In this document: positions 56,235 through 64,000 of the stretch, one piece after another
Layout: the number at the start of each line of letters is the position of its first letter
Position numbering within the stretch: position 1 is the first letter of the stretch
Source of the DNA: Clostridiaceae bacterium
GTDB taxonomy: Bacteria; Bacillota; Clostridia; Lachnospirales; Lachnospiraceae
Length of the DNA stretch: 64,000 nucleotides
NCBI GenBank assembly: GCA_009911065.1
Contig: QXWR01000002.1
Location: forward strand, 124,001-188,000
Reading direction: 5' to 3'
Translations under genes and position numbers: made by a program
Notes under the pieces: model-generated
What the model was told of the DNA's origin: nothing
Databases searched by the model: none
The model's input: the letters and a program-made list of their open reading frames with translations, nothing else

Positions 56235-57715
56235 TCCTCCGCACCTCCCCGGTCAAGCTGTTCAAGTAAGAGGGCCAGGGCATCTGCAATAATCCTTTGT
56301 TTCTGGATTATAGGCGGCGGGCAGTCCTCTTTGCTGAACGCCTCGCGGTATGCTTTAAGGTCCCGGCGGTACTTGTCCAGAAGTAAAGCAACGTCAAGCC
56401 GGCCGTATTCCTCCGGATCCGGTTCTGCTTCAGCTTCAGCTTCCGGTTCCTGGGTGATGGTTTTCTGCTCCGGCTCCTGGGCGGTGATGGGCTTCGGTTC
56501 CTCGTTGTCCTCAACTTCCCGAAAATCTGCGTCTATGATGTCCGGGTTCTCTGGCTCTGCCGTGGTCTGCCTCGCCGCCTCCCTGGCTGCTTTCCTCGCT
56601 GCCGCCTTTTCTTCTTTGCGTTTCTGCTCCTTTTCCTTAAGTGCTTCCCGAAGCGACTTCTGTGATGCGGCGTTGCGTTCTGCAAGGTCCGCCAGCCCCT
56701 TCTTTTTCTCCTGGATCTCCTTAAGGGCTTTCGCCACCTCCGCCCAGGTCATTTCCTTGCTTCGATCTGTCTTTACTCCGCGGGGCGTACAATTAAAGTA
56801 ATCTCCGCCGTAGCCGCCGCCGTGGTATGATCTGCCGTGCTGTTCTTTCAGCCATGCTCCGGTGATTTTGTCCCCCGGCTTAATACCCAGCCAGCCGTAA
56901 AGGCTTTCTATTTCCTTTTCCGTCATGTCCGGCTTTTTGCCCTCGGCTTCCTTCTGTCGTTTCTGCAGCTCCGCCTGCTCTTTCTTCCGCTCGTCCTCGT
57001 CCTTTTTCTTTGCGACGTCGCAACGGGAAAAGCAAGTTTTATGTTCGCAATTAAGGCAGCAGGGGTCCGGCTCCTTATCCCCTTCCCGTATCGGTGCAAG
57101 CTCCGGGTGAAGGTGCTGGCATTTCTCGCTGAAAAGCCCGGCCTCTATGTCTAACCGCTTTTCTTCGCTCATCTGGGTGCAAGAAAATGGGTTCCCCAGT
57201 GGGGCGGTTCTGCAGTAGCGTTCTTCCTGCCGTATGCCGCAGGGGCGGGCGCAACTGAAACAAGTGTATTTCCCGTCGCCGCATCCTTTTGTGGAAAGTA
57301 AGGATCCCTCCGGGTATACTGTTTTCGGAAGCCCGAAGAAAGACTTCGGTTCCTCCTGCTTCTTTTTCAGCGCCCTTATTTCCCTTACCGTGGTTTCCTG
57401 CGTTACCTTCTCCAGTTCCTCGTCGGGAAGTCCCAGCATCTCCTGTAATTTGCTTACGCCCATCCCGATGTACTTCTCCGCCATGTGTTCCCCGCCGTCA
57501 ATGGAAAAGCGGGCGTTAATTGCCATAAAGCGGCTTGCGCTGGAAGTGCTTAAGCCGTATTCCCCTTTTGCAAACTCCCATATATTTTTATAGCCGTCCT
57601 CTGTGAAAAGCGTGTTTTCGCTGATCTGCCGAAGGAAGTAGCCAACCATAAAGAAGTCCTCGGCGGCGTCGTTTAAGTGGTTCCTTATGCCGCTTTTCAA
57701 GTCCTGGTATTCCAT
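56231..57715 (-). CDS. Cys-rich KfrA/ParB-like early protein
   Basis: Protein of 494 residues. Residues 1-130 resemble DUF3102-type or ParB-like regions (FFMVGYFLRQISENTLFTEDGYKNIWEFAKGEYGLSTSSASRFM). Residues 150-235 carry about twelve Cys (CFSCARPCG, DPCCLNCEHKTCFSRC) likely binding metal. The rest is a long Lys/Glu/Ala coiled coil and a Glu/Pro-rich linker before a helical end. Possible DNA-binding organiser; not proven. AAGGAGGG precedes ATG 57715. Confidence 0.75.
   Translation of the reverse strand: MEYQDLKSGIRNHLNDAAEDFFMVGYFLRQISENTLFTEDGYKNIWEFAKGEYGLSTSSASRFMAINARFSIDGGEHMAEKYIGMGVSKLQEMLGLPDEELEKVTQETTVREIRALKKKQEEPKSFFGLPKTVYPEGSLLSTKGCGDGKYTCFSCARPCGIRQEERYCRTAPLGNPFSCTQMSEEKRLDIEAGLFSEKCQHLHPELAPIREGDKEPDPCCLNCEHKTCFSRCDVAKKKDEDERKKEQAELQKRQKEAEGKKPDMTEKEIESLYGWLGIKPGDKITGAWLKEQHGRSYHGGGYGGDYFNCTPRGVKTDRSKEMTWAEVAKALKEIQEKKKGLADLAERNAASQKSLREALKEKEQKRKEEKAAARKAAREAARQTTAEPENPDIIDADFREVEDNEEPKPITAQEPEQKTITQEPEAEAEAEPDPEEYGRLDVALLLDKYRRDLKAYREAFSKEDCPPPIIQKQRIIADALALLLEQLDRGGAED
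57010..57023. repeat. palindrome TTGCGACGTCGCAA, copy 4
   Basis: Exact copy inside the Cys-rich early gene, read as Cys-Asp-Val-Ala in the stretch SRCDVAKKK. Confidence 0.7.
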
Positions 57716-57751
57716 CTAATCCCTCCTTGTCTGCCTGGTTTCTTTTCTCCC

Positions 57752-57916
57752 CTATGCCCAGCTGGCTTTCGGTTCCTCTGCTGCCCGGCTGGGTCTGGAG
57801 CTTATGAGAAGCTCCGCAATCAATCTATAAACGGCTTCGGTTTTTCCGGTCGGCGGTATCGTCCGCCCCTCTATGCTTTTAAGCTCCGTACCGTCTGCTA
57901 AAATGTGTTTTATCAT
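57752..57916 (-). CDS. small early phage protein
   Basis: Protein of 54 residues: MIKHILADGTELKSIEGRTIPP then TEAVYRLIAELLIS. ATG 57916 follows AAGGAGG at ideal spacing. Similar small proteins are common in Lachnospiraceae phages; function unknown. Confidence 0.75.
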   Translation of the reverse strand: MIKHILADGTELKSIEGRTIPPTGKTEAVYRLIAELLISSRPSRAAEEPKASWA

Positions 57917-57928
57917 CCGGCGCCCTCC

Positions 57929-58504
57929 TTAATTGCAGTCGCTTATTTCAGAAAAAGGAAGAAAATAATTTGTTTCTATCACTTGTGGTTCGCGGACAAA
58001 ATTTTTCGGGAGCTTTATGCCGAATTGTCCACAAACTTCTTTGAATGCTTCCGCAATATCCGAAGGGTGCGAGTTCTGGTCGCGCATGACCTTATCCATC
58101 TCCCGGACAAAGCTCGTAATCTCTCCGAGGCTTGTATCTTTTACTTTGTAAATATTTCTTTCCCCTTCCAGTGCATCCTCCATCTCGTGAAAGCGGTTAA
58201 TATAGCGCACCGTAAATTCTGTCCCTTTAACTCCTGTTAATTTGTTGGCGATAAATTCGCAACCCTTCTTTGTAACCTGGTAGCATGGACGGCTCTGGTT
58301 GTTGGCATCTAAGTAGCTGGATTCCTTGAAAAAATCGCCCAATCCAATTTTGGCTTCGGCTCCTTTTCCTTCCTCAAATGCCTTTTTGTTAGCCTCATCC
58401 ATCTGTTCAATATAGGTTCGAATATCTCTTAACAACTTGCTGTGTTCTTTGTCTACCATTGCAGCCACTTCTCGGCTGTCTAATACAATTTCCAGTTTGT
58501 TCAC
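57929..58504 (-). CDS. Rha-family antirepressor/regulator
   Basis: Protein of 191 residues with the Rha pattern: LDSREVAAMVDKEHSKLLRDIR at the start, FFKESSYLDANNQSRPCYQVTKKGCEFIANKL in the middle, and FTVRYINRFHEME. Rha proteins govern phage development and may counter repression. Second gene of the early operon. GTG 58504 follows GGAGGG. Confidence 0.9.
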   Translation of the reverse strand: MNKLEIVLDSREVAAMVDKEHSKLLRDIRTYIEQMDEANKKAFEEGKGAEAKIGLGDFFKESSYLDANNQSRPCYQVTKKGCEFIANKLTGVKGTEFTVRYINRFHEMEDALEGERNIYKVKDTSLGEITSFVREMDKVMRDQNSHPSDIAEAFKEVCGQFGIKLPKNFVREPQVIETNYFLPFSEISDCN

Positions 58505-58591
58505 GCTGTGTTTCCCTCCTATTTTTTGTTTGCTCGTAAATGTTTACTATGACAACCTGCCAGCCCGCCAAAGCTCTGCCGTGTCAATGCC

Positions 58592-58774
58592 TCATACCTC
58601 CTGTTTCTTCGGAGTTCCTTTTAAGCTGTTTGCTGCTCTCATACCAATCATAAAAGCGTTGGCCGCAATAATCGCTGTCCGACGCTCATCCTCGGAAGCT
58701 CGCCCCAAAAGCGTAATCAAAGTTGTAGCGTCTTCAAGCTGTTTCGGGGTATAATTTTCGTTGCGTTTCTTCAT
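58592..58774 (-). CDS. first gene of early operon, small hypothetical
   Basis: Protein of 60 residues: QLEDATTLITLLGRASEDERRTAIIAANAFMIG. It lies where Cro would be, but has no clear helix-turn-helix. GGGAGG precedes ATG 58774, 65 bp from the early promoter. Confidence 0.7.
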   Translation of the reverse strand: MKKRNENYTPKQLEDATTLITLLGRASEDERRTAIIAANAFMIGMRAANSLKGTPKKQEV

Positions 58775-58803
58775 GGTCTTGTCCTCCCTTTATTCTTTAT
58801 TGA

Positions 58804-58827
58804 AAAACAATAACGCGTTTTTGTTTT
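58804..58827. promoter_or_regulatory. inverted repeat in early leader, candidate operator
   Basis: AAAACAA (58804-58810) and TTGTTTT (58821-58827) flank a 10-base spacer, between the early promoter and first gene. A direct TACGTTT repeat (58843 and 58856) lies inside the promoter. Either could bind the cI-like repressor. Confidence 0.45.
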
Positions 58828-58838
58828 CTATGTTACCT

Positions 58839-58867
58839 ATCATACGTTTCATTGTTACGTTTGTCAA
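58839..58867 (-). promoter_or_regulatory. early promoter (minus strand)
   Basis: On the minus strand: TTGACA (58867-58862), 17 bases, TATGAT (58844-58839). A near-consensus sigma-A promoter that would drive the whole leftward early operon. Confidence 0.85.
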
Positions 58868-58877
58868 TAGTTTTTTG

Positions 58878-58906
58878 TTGACTTTGAAAACTTTTCATGT
58901 TATTAT
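58878..58906 (+). promoter_or_regulatory. repressor promoter (plus strand)
   Basis: TTGACT (58878-58883), 17 bases, TATTAT (58901-58906), with TG one base before the -10 element. It is divergent to the early promoter, 10 bp apart at the -35 ends, which is the classical switch layout. Confidence 0.82.
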
Positions 58907-58928
58907 CTGTAAGAAAGGAGGGTAAATT

Positions 58929-59465
58929 GTGAATGAACGAATTAAAGAATTGCGGAAAACGCTTTCGCTCACAATGGAAGAATTAGGCGAAAAATTAGGC
59001 GTTACAAGATCGGCTATTTCAAATATTGAAAGCGGAAAACGCGGCATTACTGAACAAATGGTATTAGCAATCTGCCGGGAATTTGAAGTAAATGAAAACT
59101 GGTTAAGAAATGGCGCCGGAGAAATGTTTCAGCCTATACCAAAAAACGGGCTAGAAATGCTGGCAAAAGAACATAACCTAAATCAATTTGAATATTTAGT
59201 TATTGAAGAATATTTAAACCTTCCGGACGAAAACCGGAAGGCTGTACTAGATTTTGTTATGGAGCTGTTTGCCAAATTTAGCGAAACTCGTGTTGCCTTG
59301 GAACATCCAGCCGTAATTAAAGCGGATCCCAACTACCCGGAAACAATGTTTAAAGAAGCACCTGCTTCAAAAGAAATGCAAGAACTTTCAGACGAAGAAA
59401 AAGTAGAATTATATCGCCAGGAACTGAAACGCGAAAGGGAAGCAAGGGAAAAATCCGGAGCTTAA
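58929..59465 (+). CDS. cI-like repressor
   Basis: Protein of 178 residues: N-terminal helix-turn-helix of the Xre type (RIKELRKTLSLTMEELGEKLGVTRSAISNIESGKRG), GAGEMFQP, then a helical C terminus, without the S24 autoprotease domain. So induction is probably not by RecA-driven self-cleavage. GTG 58929 follows AAGGAGGG. The gene is AT-rich compared with the late genes. Confidence 0.92.
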   Translation: MNERIKELRKTLSLTMEELGEKLGVTRSAISNIESGKRGITEQMVLAICREFEVNENWLRNGAGEMFQPIPKNGLEMLAKEHNLNQFEYLVIEEYLNLPDENRKAVLDFVMELFAKFSETRVALEHPAVIKADPNYPETMFKEAPASKEMQELSDEEKVELYRQELKREREAREKSGA

Positions 59466-59498
59466 TAGTATGGAAAATAGAAAGGGGGTTGTTATAAA

Positions 59499-59876
59499 AT
59501 GGGATTTACATACCGAAAATCTAAAAATTTAGGTGGTGGTGTTCGATTGAATACCGGAAAGAAAAGCATTGGTCTAAGTGCTGGCGTCAAAGGTGCCCAT
59601 GTCAGCGTAAACTCAAAAGGCCGCATTGGCTTAAGTCTTGGGATACCTGGCACAAATTTCCGCTATAGAAAAGTAATGTCGACTAAAAAAGGTGGCGGCG
59701 GTTTTATCGCTGCTCTTGTCAATCTTACCTGGTGGCTTCTTGTTGCTATGGTTTGGGTCTGCTGTATGATCTGCATTTACTTCTGGAAGTTCGTAGTATT
59801 TTTAGGGAAAAAATTATTTTATCTTGCAAAGAAAGCAACGGCAAAGTTTTGCCACAAAGAAATTGTCGAAGAATAA
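59499..59876 (+). CDS. DUF4236-type membrane protein
   Basis: Protein of 125 residues: MGFTYRKSKNLGGGVRLNTGKKSIGLSAGVKGAHVSVN is the DUF4236 domain (beta-rich, 1-60), followed by a hydrophobic segment WWLLVAMVWVCCMICIYFWKFVVFL (about 77-102) and basic end. It shares the repressor transcript, so it should be made in the lysogen; superinfection exclusion is a guess. GAAAGGGGG precedes ATG 59499. Confidence 0.85.
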   Translation: MGFTYRKSKNLGGGVRLNTGKKSIGLSAGVKGAHVSVNSKGRIGLSLGIPGTNFRYRKVMSTKKGGGGFIAALVNLTWWLLVAMVWVCCMICIYFWKFVVFLGKKLFYLAKKATAKFCHKEIVEE

Positions 59877-59883
59877 AAAGGAA

Positions 59884-59920
59884 GCCCACCGCATCCTATT
59901 GGCGTAGGAGGGCGGTGGGC
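59884..59920. terminator. hairpin after DUF4236 gene
   Basis: GCCCACCGC (59884-59892) and GCGGTGGGC (59912-59920). TTCCTTTTTATT follows on the minus strand, none on plus, so it fits a minus-strand terminator or a structural stop for both. Confidence 0.45.
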
Positions 59921-59925
59921 TGGCT

Positions 59926-59995
59926 GGGCGATGTATAGTTACTATACATCAATGCCATGTATAAACATTCCGAGCAAGAATATTATACATCGCCC
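59926..59995. promoter_or_regulatory. nested palindromes upstream of integrase
   Basis: A perfect 21-bp palindrome at 59930-59950 (arms GATGTATAGT) lies inside a wider inverted repeat: GGGCGATGTATA at 59926-59937 and its complement at 59984-59995. It is a candidate operator for integrase control or binding site for a directionality factor. Confidence 0.5.
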
Positions 59996-60020
59996 TGGCT
60001 AAAAGCACAAGTAAAAAGTT

Positions 60021-60044
60021 AGGGCTATTTTTGCGCCCTTTTTT
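60021..60044 (+). terminator. terminator/attenuator before integrase
   Basis: AGGGC and GCCCT arms with a 9-base loop, then six T. The integrase ribosome site AAGGTGG begins at the next base, so read-through or anti-termination would be needed for expression from upstream. Confidence 0.55.
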
Positions 60045-60060
60045 AAGGTGGTGTGTATCT

Positions 60061-61551
60061 ATGAATAAAAGAAATATAAGCCCGGCTCCGGCTCCGTTCT
60101 CCCTGGATAATGTAGCCGATCTGTATATCCGGGTATCTACAACGGAACAGGCGGAAGAAGGTTACAGCGTCGGGGAACAAGAGGCCCGGCTGCGCTCCTA
60201 CTGCTCCGCTATGGGCTTTACTGTAAACGCCGTCCATATTGATCCGGGGTACTCTGGGGCTACGCTTGACCGCCCTGGTATCAATCAAGTTATTAAGGAC
60301 GTGCAGGGCGGCTGTGTGAAAAAGGTTATTGTCTGGAAACTGGACCGGCTTTCCCGGTCGCAAAAAGACACCCTTGTGCTTCTGGAAGATGTCTTTTTAG
60401 AAAACGGCTGCAACTTCGTTTCAATCATGGAAAGTTTTGATACGGCTACGCCCTTCGGGCGGTGTATCGTTGGAATACTGGCGGCTTTCGCTCAAATGGA
60501 AAGGGAAAATATAAAAGCCCGCTTAATGATGGGTAAGCAAGCCGGGCTTAAGGAAGGTAACTACTACTCCGGCATAACGCCTATCGGCTATAAGTCCGAA
60601 CTGCAGGAAAATGGTAAGCGGTCGCTTGTCGTGGATCCGTTTTCCTCCTGCGTCGTGAAGGATATGTATAAGCTCTATAGTTCCGGACGAAGCCTGGGGG
60701 AAATAGGCGACTACGTCCAGAAGAAATACGGCGTATATGCTGACCGGGATCGTCGCTCTGCTGCCGATCAGTGCGGCCGGGTCCTCCGTAATCCGGTATA
60801 TGCCGGCCGGGTCTTTATGAATGACCTGGAATACTCCGGGAAGCATGAGGCGCTGGTTTCCCCAGAAGTCTGGCAAAAAGTAAATGACCGCTTATCCCAA
60901 AATAAAAAAGCCTATAAACGGGCTTACTCTGGTTCGGACGGGCTGCTCTCTGGTCTTTTGTTCTGTGGGGACTGCGGCGCCCGGATGTCTATCCGCCAGT
61001 GGGGCTGGAAGACCTCTAAAGTCAACAAATATATATGCTACTCTGTAAGCCGCTGTAGTAAGCGGATGATTAAGTCTGATTCCTGCTCCAACCGTAAGGA
61101 ACACTTTACCGTGTCCGATCTGGATGCCCTGGTGCTGGAAGAAATTAAAAAGCTCGCTCTGGATCCGGCTGCCCTGGATGCGCTGGTCGAAGAAAGCGCC
61201 GGGGAAGCTCCGCCCGACCTTGAGGCGTTCCGGGAACGGTTGGGGAACGTGGAAAAGCAAATAACAAGGCTTCTTAATCTCTATCAGACGGGGATTGTCG
61301 GGCTGGAAGAAATACAAGACCGCCTATCCGCTCTTAAGGAAGAACGCAAGGCGGCGCAGAAGTGCCTGGAAGAAGCCGAAGCGGAAGACTCCGGGAAAAT
61401 GTCTAAGGTGGAAGCGGCGGCGGCTCTGGCTTCTTTATCTGGTATTATTGAAGCCGGGGACGGTGATGGGCTTTATGCCCTGGTGCATAGCCTTATAGAA
61501 AAGGTCGTTGTACTCAATGGGGATATAACTATATACTGGGCTTTCTGCTAA
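60061..61551 (+). CDS. prophage large serine integrase
   Basis: Serine integrase of 496 residues. Resolvase domain: DLYIRVSTTEQ with nucleophile Ser26, DPGYSGATLDRPG, WKLDRLSRSQKD, and AQMERENIKAR. Recombinase domain from about 165 (GITPIGYKS). Zinc ribbon: FCGDCGARMS (Cys302, Cys305), with later CYSVSRC and SDSCSN. Then a coiled coil with FRERLGNVEKQITRLLNLYQTG. It inserts the phage in the AKR gene; its gene ends 22 bp from the attR arm. ATG 60061 follows AAGGTGG; the frame to 60031 is not used. Confidence 0.95.
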   Translation: MNKRNISPAPAPFSLDNVADLYIRVSTTEQAEEGYSVGEQEARLRSYCSAMGFTVNAVHIDPGYSGATLDRPGINQVIKDVQGGCVKKVIVWKLDRLSRSQKDTLVLLEDVFLENGCNFVSIMESFDTATPFGRCIVGILAAFAQMERENIKARLMMGKQAGLKEGNYYSGITPIGYKSELQENGKRSLVVDPFSSCVVKDMYKLYSSGRSLGEIGDYVQKKYGVYADRDRRSAADQCGRVLRNPVYAGRVFMNDLEYSGKHEALVSPEVWQKVNDRLSQNKKAYKRAYSGSDGLLSGLLFCGDCGARMSIRQWGWKTSKVNKYICYSVSRCSKRMIKSDSCSNRKEHFTVSDLDALVLEEIKKLALDPAALDALVEESAGEAPPDLEAFRERLGNVEKQITRLLNLYQTGIVGLEEIQDRLSALKEERKAAQKCLEEAEAEDSGKMSKVEAAAALASLSGIIEAGDGDGLYALVHSLIEKVVVLNGDITIYWAFC

Positions 61552-61571
61552 ATGAAGGGGCGGCTTTTGTT

Positions 61572-61599
61572 CTATACAACAAATAGCCGCTTACTCTTT
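61572..61599. other. attR, right prophage junction with integrase arm
   Basis: Arm CTATACAACAAATA (61572-61585), 13 bases, then the likely TT crossover at 61598-61599. The arm is the inverse of 9729-9742, giving a symmetric attP. Host AKR sequence resumes beyond. Confidence 0.85.
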
Positions 61600-61755
61600 C
61601 TGGTATGCGTGGGCAGTGTCAATATGACGATACCCCATCTTCAGGGCCTCCAGGCACGCATTCTTTGTTGTATCTCCCGCAGGCACCATATACACGCCCA
61701 TACCAAACTGCGGGATTTTTGTTCCATTATTCAAAGTAATATAAGTCTGACTCAT
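61591..61755 (-). pseudogene. aldo/keto reductase, 5' part, split by prophage
   Basis: First 52 residues of the AKR whose remainder is at 9018-9716, starting at ATG 61755 with TCGGAGGAAAAAGAG upstream. It contains YITLNNGTKIPQFGMGVYM and HIDTAHAYQ with catalytic Asp46 and Tyr51. In the lysogen the frame runs into phage DNA and ends after two codons (Lys-Glu-stop), giving a 54-residue stub that cannot fold as an AKR. Confidence 0.92.
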
Positions 61756-61856
61756 CTCTTTTTCCTCCGATCATTATTTGGTAATATTTTTACCTTGTAA
61801 GTATTATATTGAGATCATTCCCCTTCCTCAACATCACTTCCGGCAAGGAAGAGGGT

Positions 61857-61887
61857 TATGCCACACACTCTGCAAAAATGTGGCATA
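61857..61887. repeat. TATGCCACA palindromic element, copy 2
   Basis: TATGCCACA (61857-61865) and TGTGGCATA (61879-61887). It matches the element at 7675-7707 and lies about 100 bp upstream of the interrupted AKR start and 65 bp after the lipoprotein AKR stop. Confidence 0.55.
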
Positions 61888-61952
61888 TCATCCTTCTCCT
61901 TAACGGTCCGGCGACAATATATCTCTTTTTCAAAACTGTCATCTCATAGGAA

Positions 61953-63035
61953 TCAATACCCGGCAAACCGCTCATTGCGGTCAAGTCCGGTCATCTGCTC
62001 CATTTCTTCATCCGTCAGTTCAAATTCAAATATCTCAAAGTTTTCCTGAATATGATCCTCATTACTTGAACCAGGAATCGCTATATTCCCCGCCTGCAGA
62101 TGCCAGCGCAGGATAATCTGTGCCGAAGTCTTACCATGAGCCTGCGCTATCCCGGAAATCACTTCATCATGAAACAACGTCTGCGTGTTACCACGTCCGC
62201 CAAGCGGAAACCATGACTCCATAACCGTTCCATACTGCCGCAGGTGTTCCTTCATCTCCATGCTCTGATGGTAAGGATGGGTTTCGTTCTGGAGCAGTGC
62301 AGGCGTGATGGATGTTGCGTTTACCAGCCGGTCAAAATCCTCCGGTGTATAATAATTGGAAAGGCCAATGGACCGGAGCTTCCCTTCGCTGACTGCCTGC
62401 TCCATTGCCTGGTATGCCTCCACATCATTGCTGGGCTGGGAATGATGTAAGATCATCAGGTCAATGTAATCCAGTCCAAGCCTTTCAAGAGAAGCAGTGA
62501 TCGCCTCTGCGCCGTTATCAAAATCATCCGTCCACATCTTAGTGGTGACAAAGATTTCCTCCCTTGTCACAAATCCTTCCTCAATCGCCCTCTGAATGCC
62601 GCGTCCCACATCTGTTTCATTTCCGTAAATCCTGGCAGTATCGATCAAACGGTATCCATCCCGCAGCGCCCAATATACAGAATTTTCTGCCTCGCTGCCA
62701 GACAGACGGAAAGTTCCTATTCCAAGAATCGGCATCTCATAACCACTGTTCAGCATAACAGTTCCGTTTTCCAAATCGAACACCTGTCCCTCTGATATCC
62801 CGGATACCTCTTGTTGTTCACTGTCTGAATTCTCCTCTGCCATTTCTGTCTGGTCATTCTCCTGTGTTTCATTTCCAATATCTGTATCCGTACTGTCTGG
62901 CTGGCTGCCTGCCAGAGTTTCATTCTCCACAAGTTCATCCACACGATCCGTCTGTTCCTCCGTTGTACCACATGCAATCAGGAATAAACACATTACAAGT
63001 GAAAGAATAAAAGCTACAATCTGTTTTGTTTTCAA
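61953..63035 (-). CDS. aldo/keto reductase with lipoprotein signal
   Basis: Protein of 360 residues that joins a lipoprotein signal to an AKR barrel. MKTKQIVAF is followed by a hydrophobic segment and lipobox LIAC (Cys22), a Glu/Asp/Gln-rich linker to about 90, then the complete AKR: MPILGIGTFRL, YRLIDTARIYGNE (Asp, Tyr), VTTKMW (Lys), LMILHHSQ (His), RSIGLSNYYTPED and IAIPGSSNEDHIQEN. TTG 63035 follows AGGAGGG. Export would place an NAD(P)H enzyme outside the membrane, which is unusual. It is the upstream neighbour of the split AKR. Confidence 0.88.
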   Translation of the reverse strand: MKTKQIVAFILSLVMCLFLIACGTTEEQTDRVDELVENETLAGSQPDSTDTDIGNETQENDQTEMAEENSDSEQQEVSGISEGQVFDLENGTVMLNSGYEMPILGIGTFRLSGSEAENSVYWALRDGYRLIDTARIYGNETDVGRGIQRAIEEGFVTREEIFVTTKMWTDDFDNGAEAITASLERLGLDYIDLMILHHSQPSNDVEAYQAMEQAVSEGKLRSIGLSNYYTPEDFDRLVNATSITPALLQNETHPYHQSMEMKEHLRQYGTVMESWFPLGGRGNTQTLFHDEVISGIAQAHGKTSAQIILRWHLQAGNIAIPGSSNEDHIQENFEIFEFELTDEEMEQMTGLDRNERFAGY

Positions 63036-63054
63036 CTAAATCGCCCTCCTTTAT

Positions 63055-64000
63055 TTAACCACGTCCCATGCCGACAATATCCATATGCGACAATGCTTCC
63101 TCAATCTCCTGCATTTCATCTGGTGACAGTTCCACATTGACCGCCTCAAAGTTCTCCTTTACCCGATCCTTTTTCGTTGTCCCCGGAATCGGAACCAGAT
63201 ACGGTTTCTTTGTAATCTCCCAGGCAAGGGCAATCTGCGCCGGAGTCGCCTGCTTCCTTTCTGCAAACTCTGTAATCAGCTCCATGAGATCCAGGTTTGC
63301 GTCAATCCCTTCTTTCTTAAACAACTTCATATCCGCCCGCCAGTCGCCTTCACGGTACTTTGTTCCGGCAGCATAGCGATTGCTTAGATACCCTTTTGCA
63401 AGAGGGCAGGCTGACACATAGGTAATTCCAAGTTCTTCGCAGAGCGGGAAATAGGTTCCCTCATCCTGTCTTGCCACAAAAGAATACATATTTTCGATTG
63501 CGGAAATGCTGCATACACTGTGCGCTCTCCGGATATATTCCTCCGGTGCAAAGGAAACGCCCCATGCCCGGATTTTCCCGGCTCTTATCAGCTCCGCCAT
63601 TGTTTCCGCCACTTCTTCCGGCTCTGTTTTCGGATCAATGCGGTGCTGGTAATATAGATCAATATAATCTGTTCCAAGCCTTGTCAGGGATGCGTCTACC
63701 TGCTGCCATATAGAATCACGGCTGCTGTTCAAGGCATCCTCATTCCCTGTAAAGAAAGATTCATCCACAATCCCAAACTTCGTGGCAATCACCACATCTT
63801 TACGGAAAGGCGCAACTGCTTTGCCCAGATACCTCTCGTTTGCTTCTCCATATACTGGGGCAGTATCGAAAAAGGTATATCCCACCTCATGGGCGTATCG
63901 CATAAGTGCTACCATATCCTCCTCTGCCTCCACCACCCCGTAGGCGTGAGTCTGTCCCATACAGCCATATCCGATTGCTGTAATTTCGATCTCTGTCTGT
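63055..64000 (-). CDS. aldo/keto reductase, 5' end cut by window edge
   Basis: AKR of the YajO/GPR-like group, 315 codons visible, start beyond base 64000; the frame at the edge reads EIEITAIGYGCMGQTHAYGV. Catalytic residues: YTFFDTAPVYGEANERYLG (Asp, Tyr), VIATKFG (Lys), DLYYQHRID (His), then RAWGVSFAPEE and PIPGTTKKDRVKEN. It ends 19 bp before the lipoprotein AKR, so these AKR genes probably form one operon (63.9 to 7.8 kb in the phage-free chromosome). Confidence 0.9.
   Translation of the reverse strand, partial: QTEIEITAIGYGCMGQTHAYGVVEAEEDMVALMRYAHEVGYTFFDTAPVYGEANERYLGKAVAPFRKDVVIATKFGIVDESFFTGNEDALNSSRDSIWQQVDASLTRLGTDYIDLYYQHRIDPKTEPEEVAETMAELIRAGKIRAWGVSFAPEEYIRRAHSVCSISAIENMYSFVARQDEGTYFPLCEELGITYVSACPLAKGYLSNRYAAGTKYREGDWRADMKLFKKEGIDANLDLMELITEFAERKQATPAQIALAWEITKKPYLVPIPGTTKKDRVKENFEAVNVELSPDEMQEIEEALSHMDIVGMGRG

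Noticed and set aside
1-64000. tRNA or rRNA genes and insertion sequences
   Set aside because: No cloverleaf, rRNA stretch or DDE/HUH transposase was seen on reading; both integration events use serine recombinases.

Overview
The window looks like a chromosome segment of a low-to-mid GC gut Clostridium relative, most likely Lachnospiraceae. The grounds are Gram-positive ribosome sites (AGGAGG), frequent GTG/TTG starts, a conjugative-element recombinase block of the kind common in that family, and a large prophage with clostridial-type lysis genes. Species cannot be named from sequence alone.

Layout. Bases 1-5012 (all minus strand) are one end of an integrative conjugative or mobilizable element: a serine recombinase cut by the window edge, a DUF6870-type protein, a DinG/XPD-like helicase, a 640-bp hairpin-rich noncoding stretch and a sigma-70-like factor whose ribosome site lies in a hairpin. 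Bases 5426-9716 are host genes on the minus strand: an OmpR-type regulator with a degenerate receiver, a metallo-beta-lactamase-fold lipoprotein, a 2x[4Fe-4S] protein, an aldo/keto reductase (AKR), and the 3' part of a second AKR. The 5' part of that second AKR lies at 61598-61755. Between them, from about 9715 to 61599, sits a complete-looking contractile-tailed prophage. To its right come a predicted lipoprotein AKR and a further AKR cut by the right edge.

Prophage. From right to left: a large serine integrase (plus strand) next to attR; a membrane DUF4236-type protein and a cI-like repressor (plus strand); then a minus-strand early operon of about 30 genes: Rha antirepressor, a Cys-rich KilA/ParB-like protein, a SleB-like hydrolase, a split SNF2 helicase, a sigma-like factor, a C5 methyltransferase broken at homopolymers, a GHKL ATPase, an SSB-like protein and a DUF927 primase-helicase. 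It ends beside a probable iteron origin (43.5-43.8 kb), followed by HD, ASCH and VRR-NUC proteins and an ArpU-like late regulator. Late genes follow: ParB-methyltransferase, terminase, portal, protease, capsid, neck, sheath, tube, tail chaperone with a -1 frameshift, tape measure, baseplate, fibres, then holin and endolysin. A small plus-strand group (9.9-11.1 kb) with its own promoter, a candidate structured RNA and an AbrB-like gene fills the left end.

Highlight. Next to the tail fibre the phage carries a diversity-generating retroelement (DGR). It has a reverse transcriptase with the DGR-type SQ motif and YMDD, a 109-bp template repeat, and a variable repeat at the 3' end of a C-type-lectin-like fibre gene. 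All 15 differences between the two repeats fall on template adenines (15 of 25 A, 0 of 84 other bases). The integrase arms form a symmetric 14-bp inverted motif around a TT crossover. Integration splits the AKR gene between catalytic Tyr51 and Lys76, so excision would restore a 284-residue enzyme.
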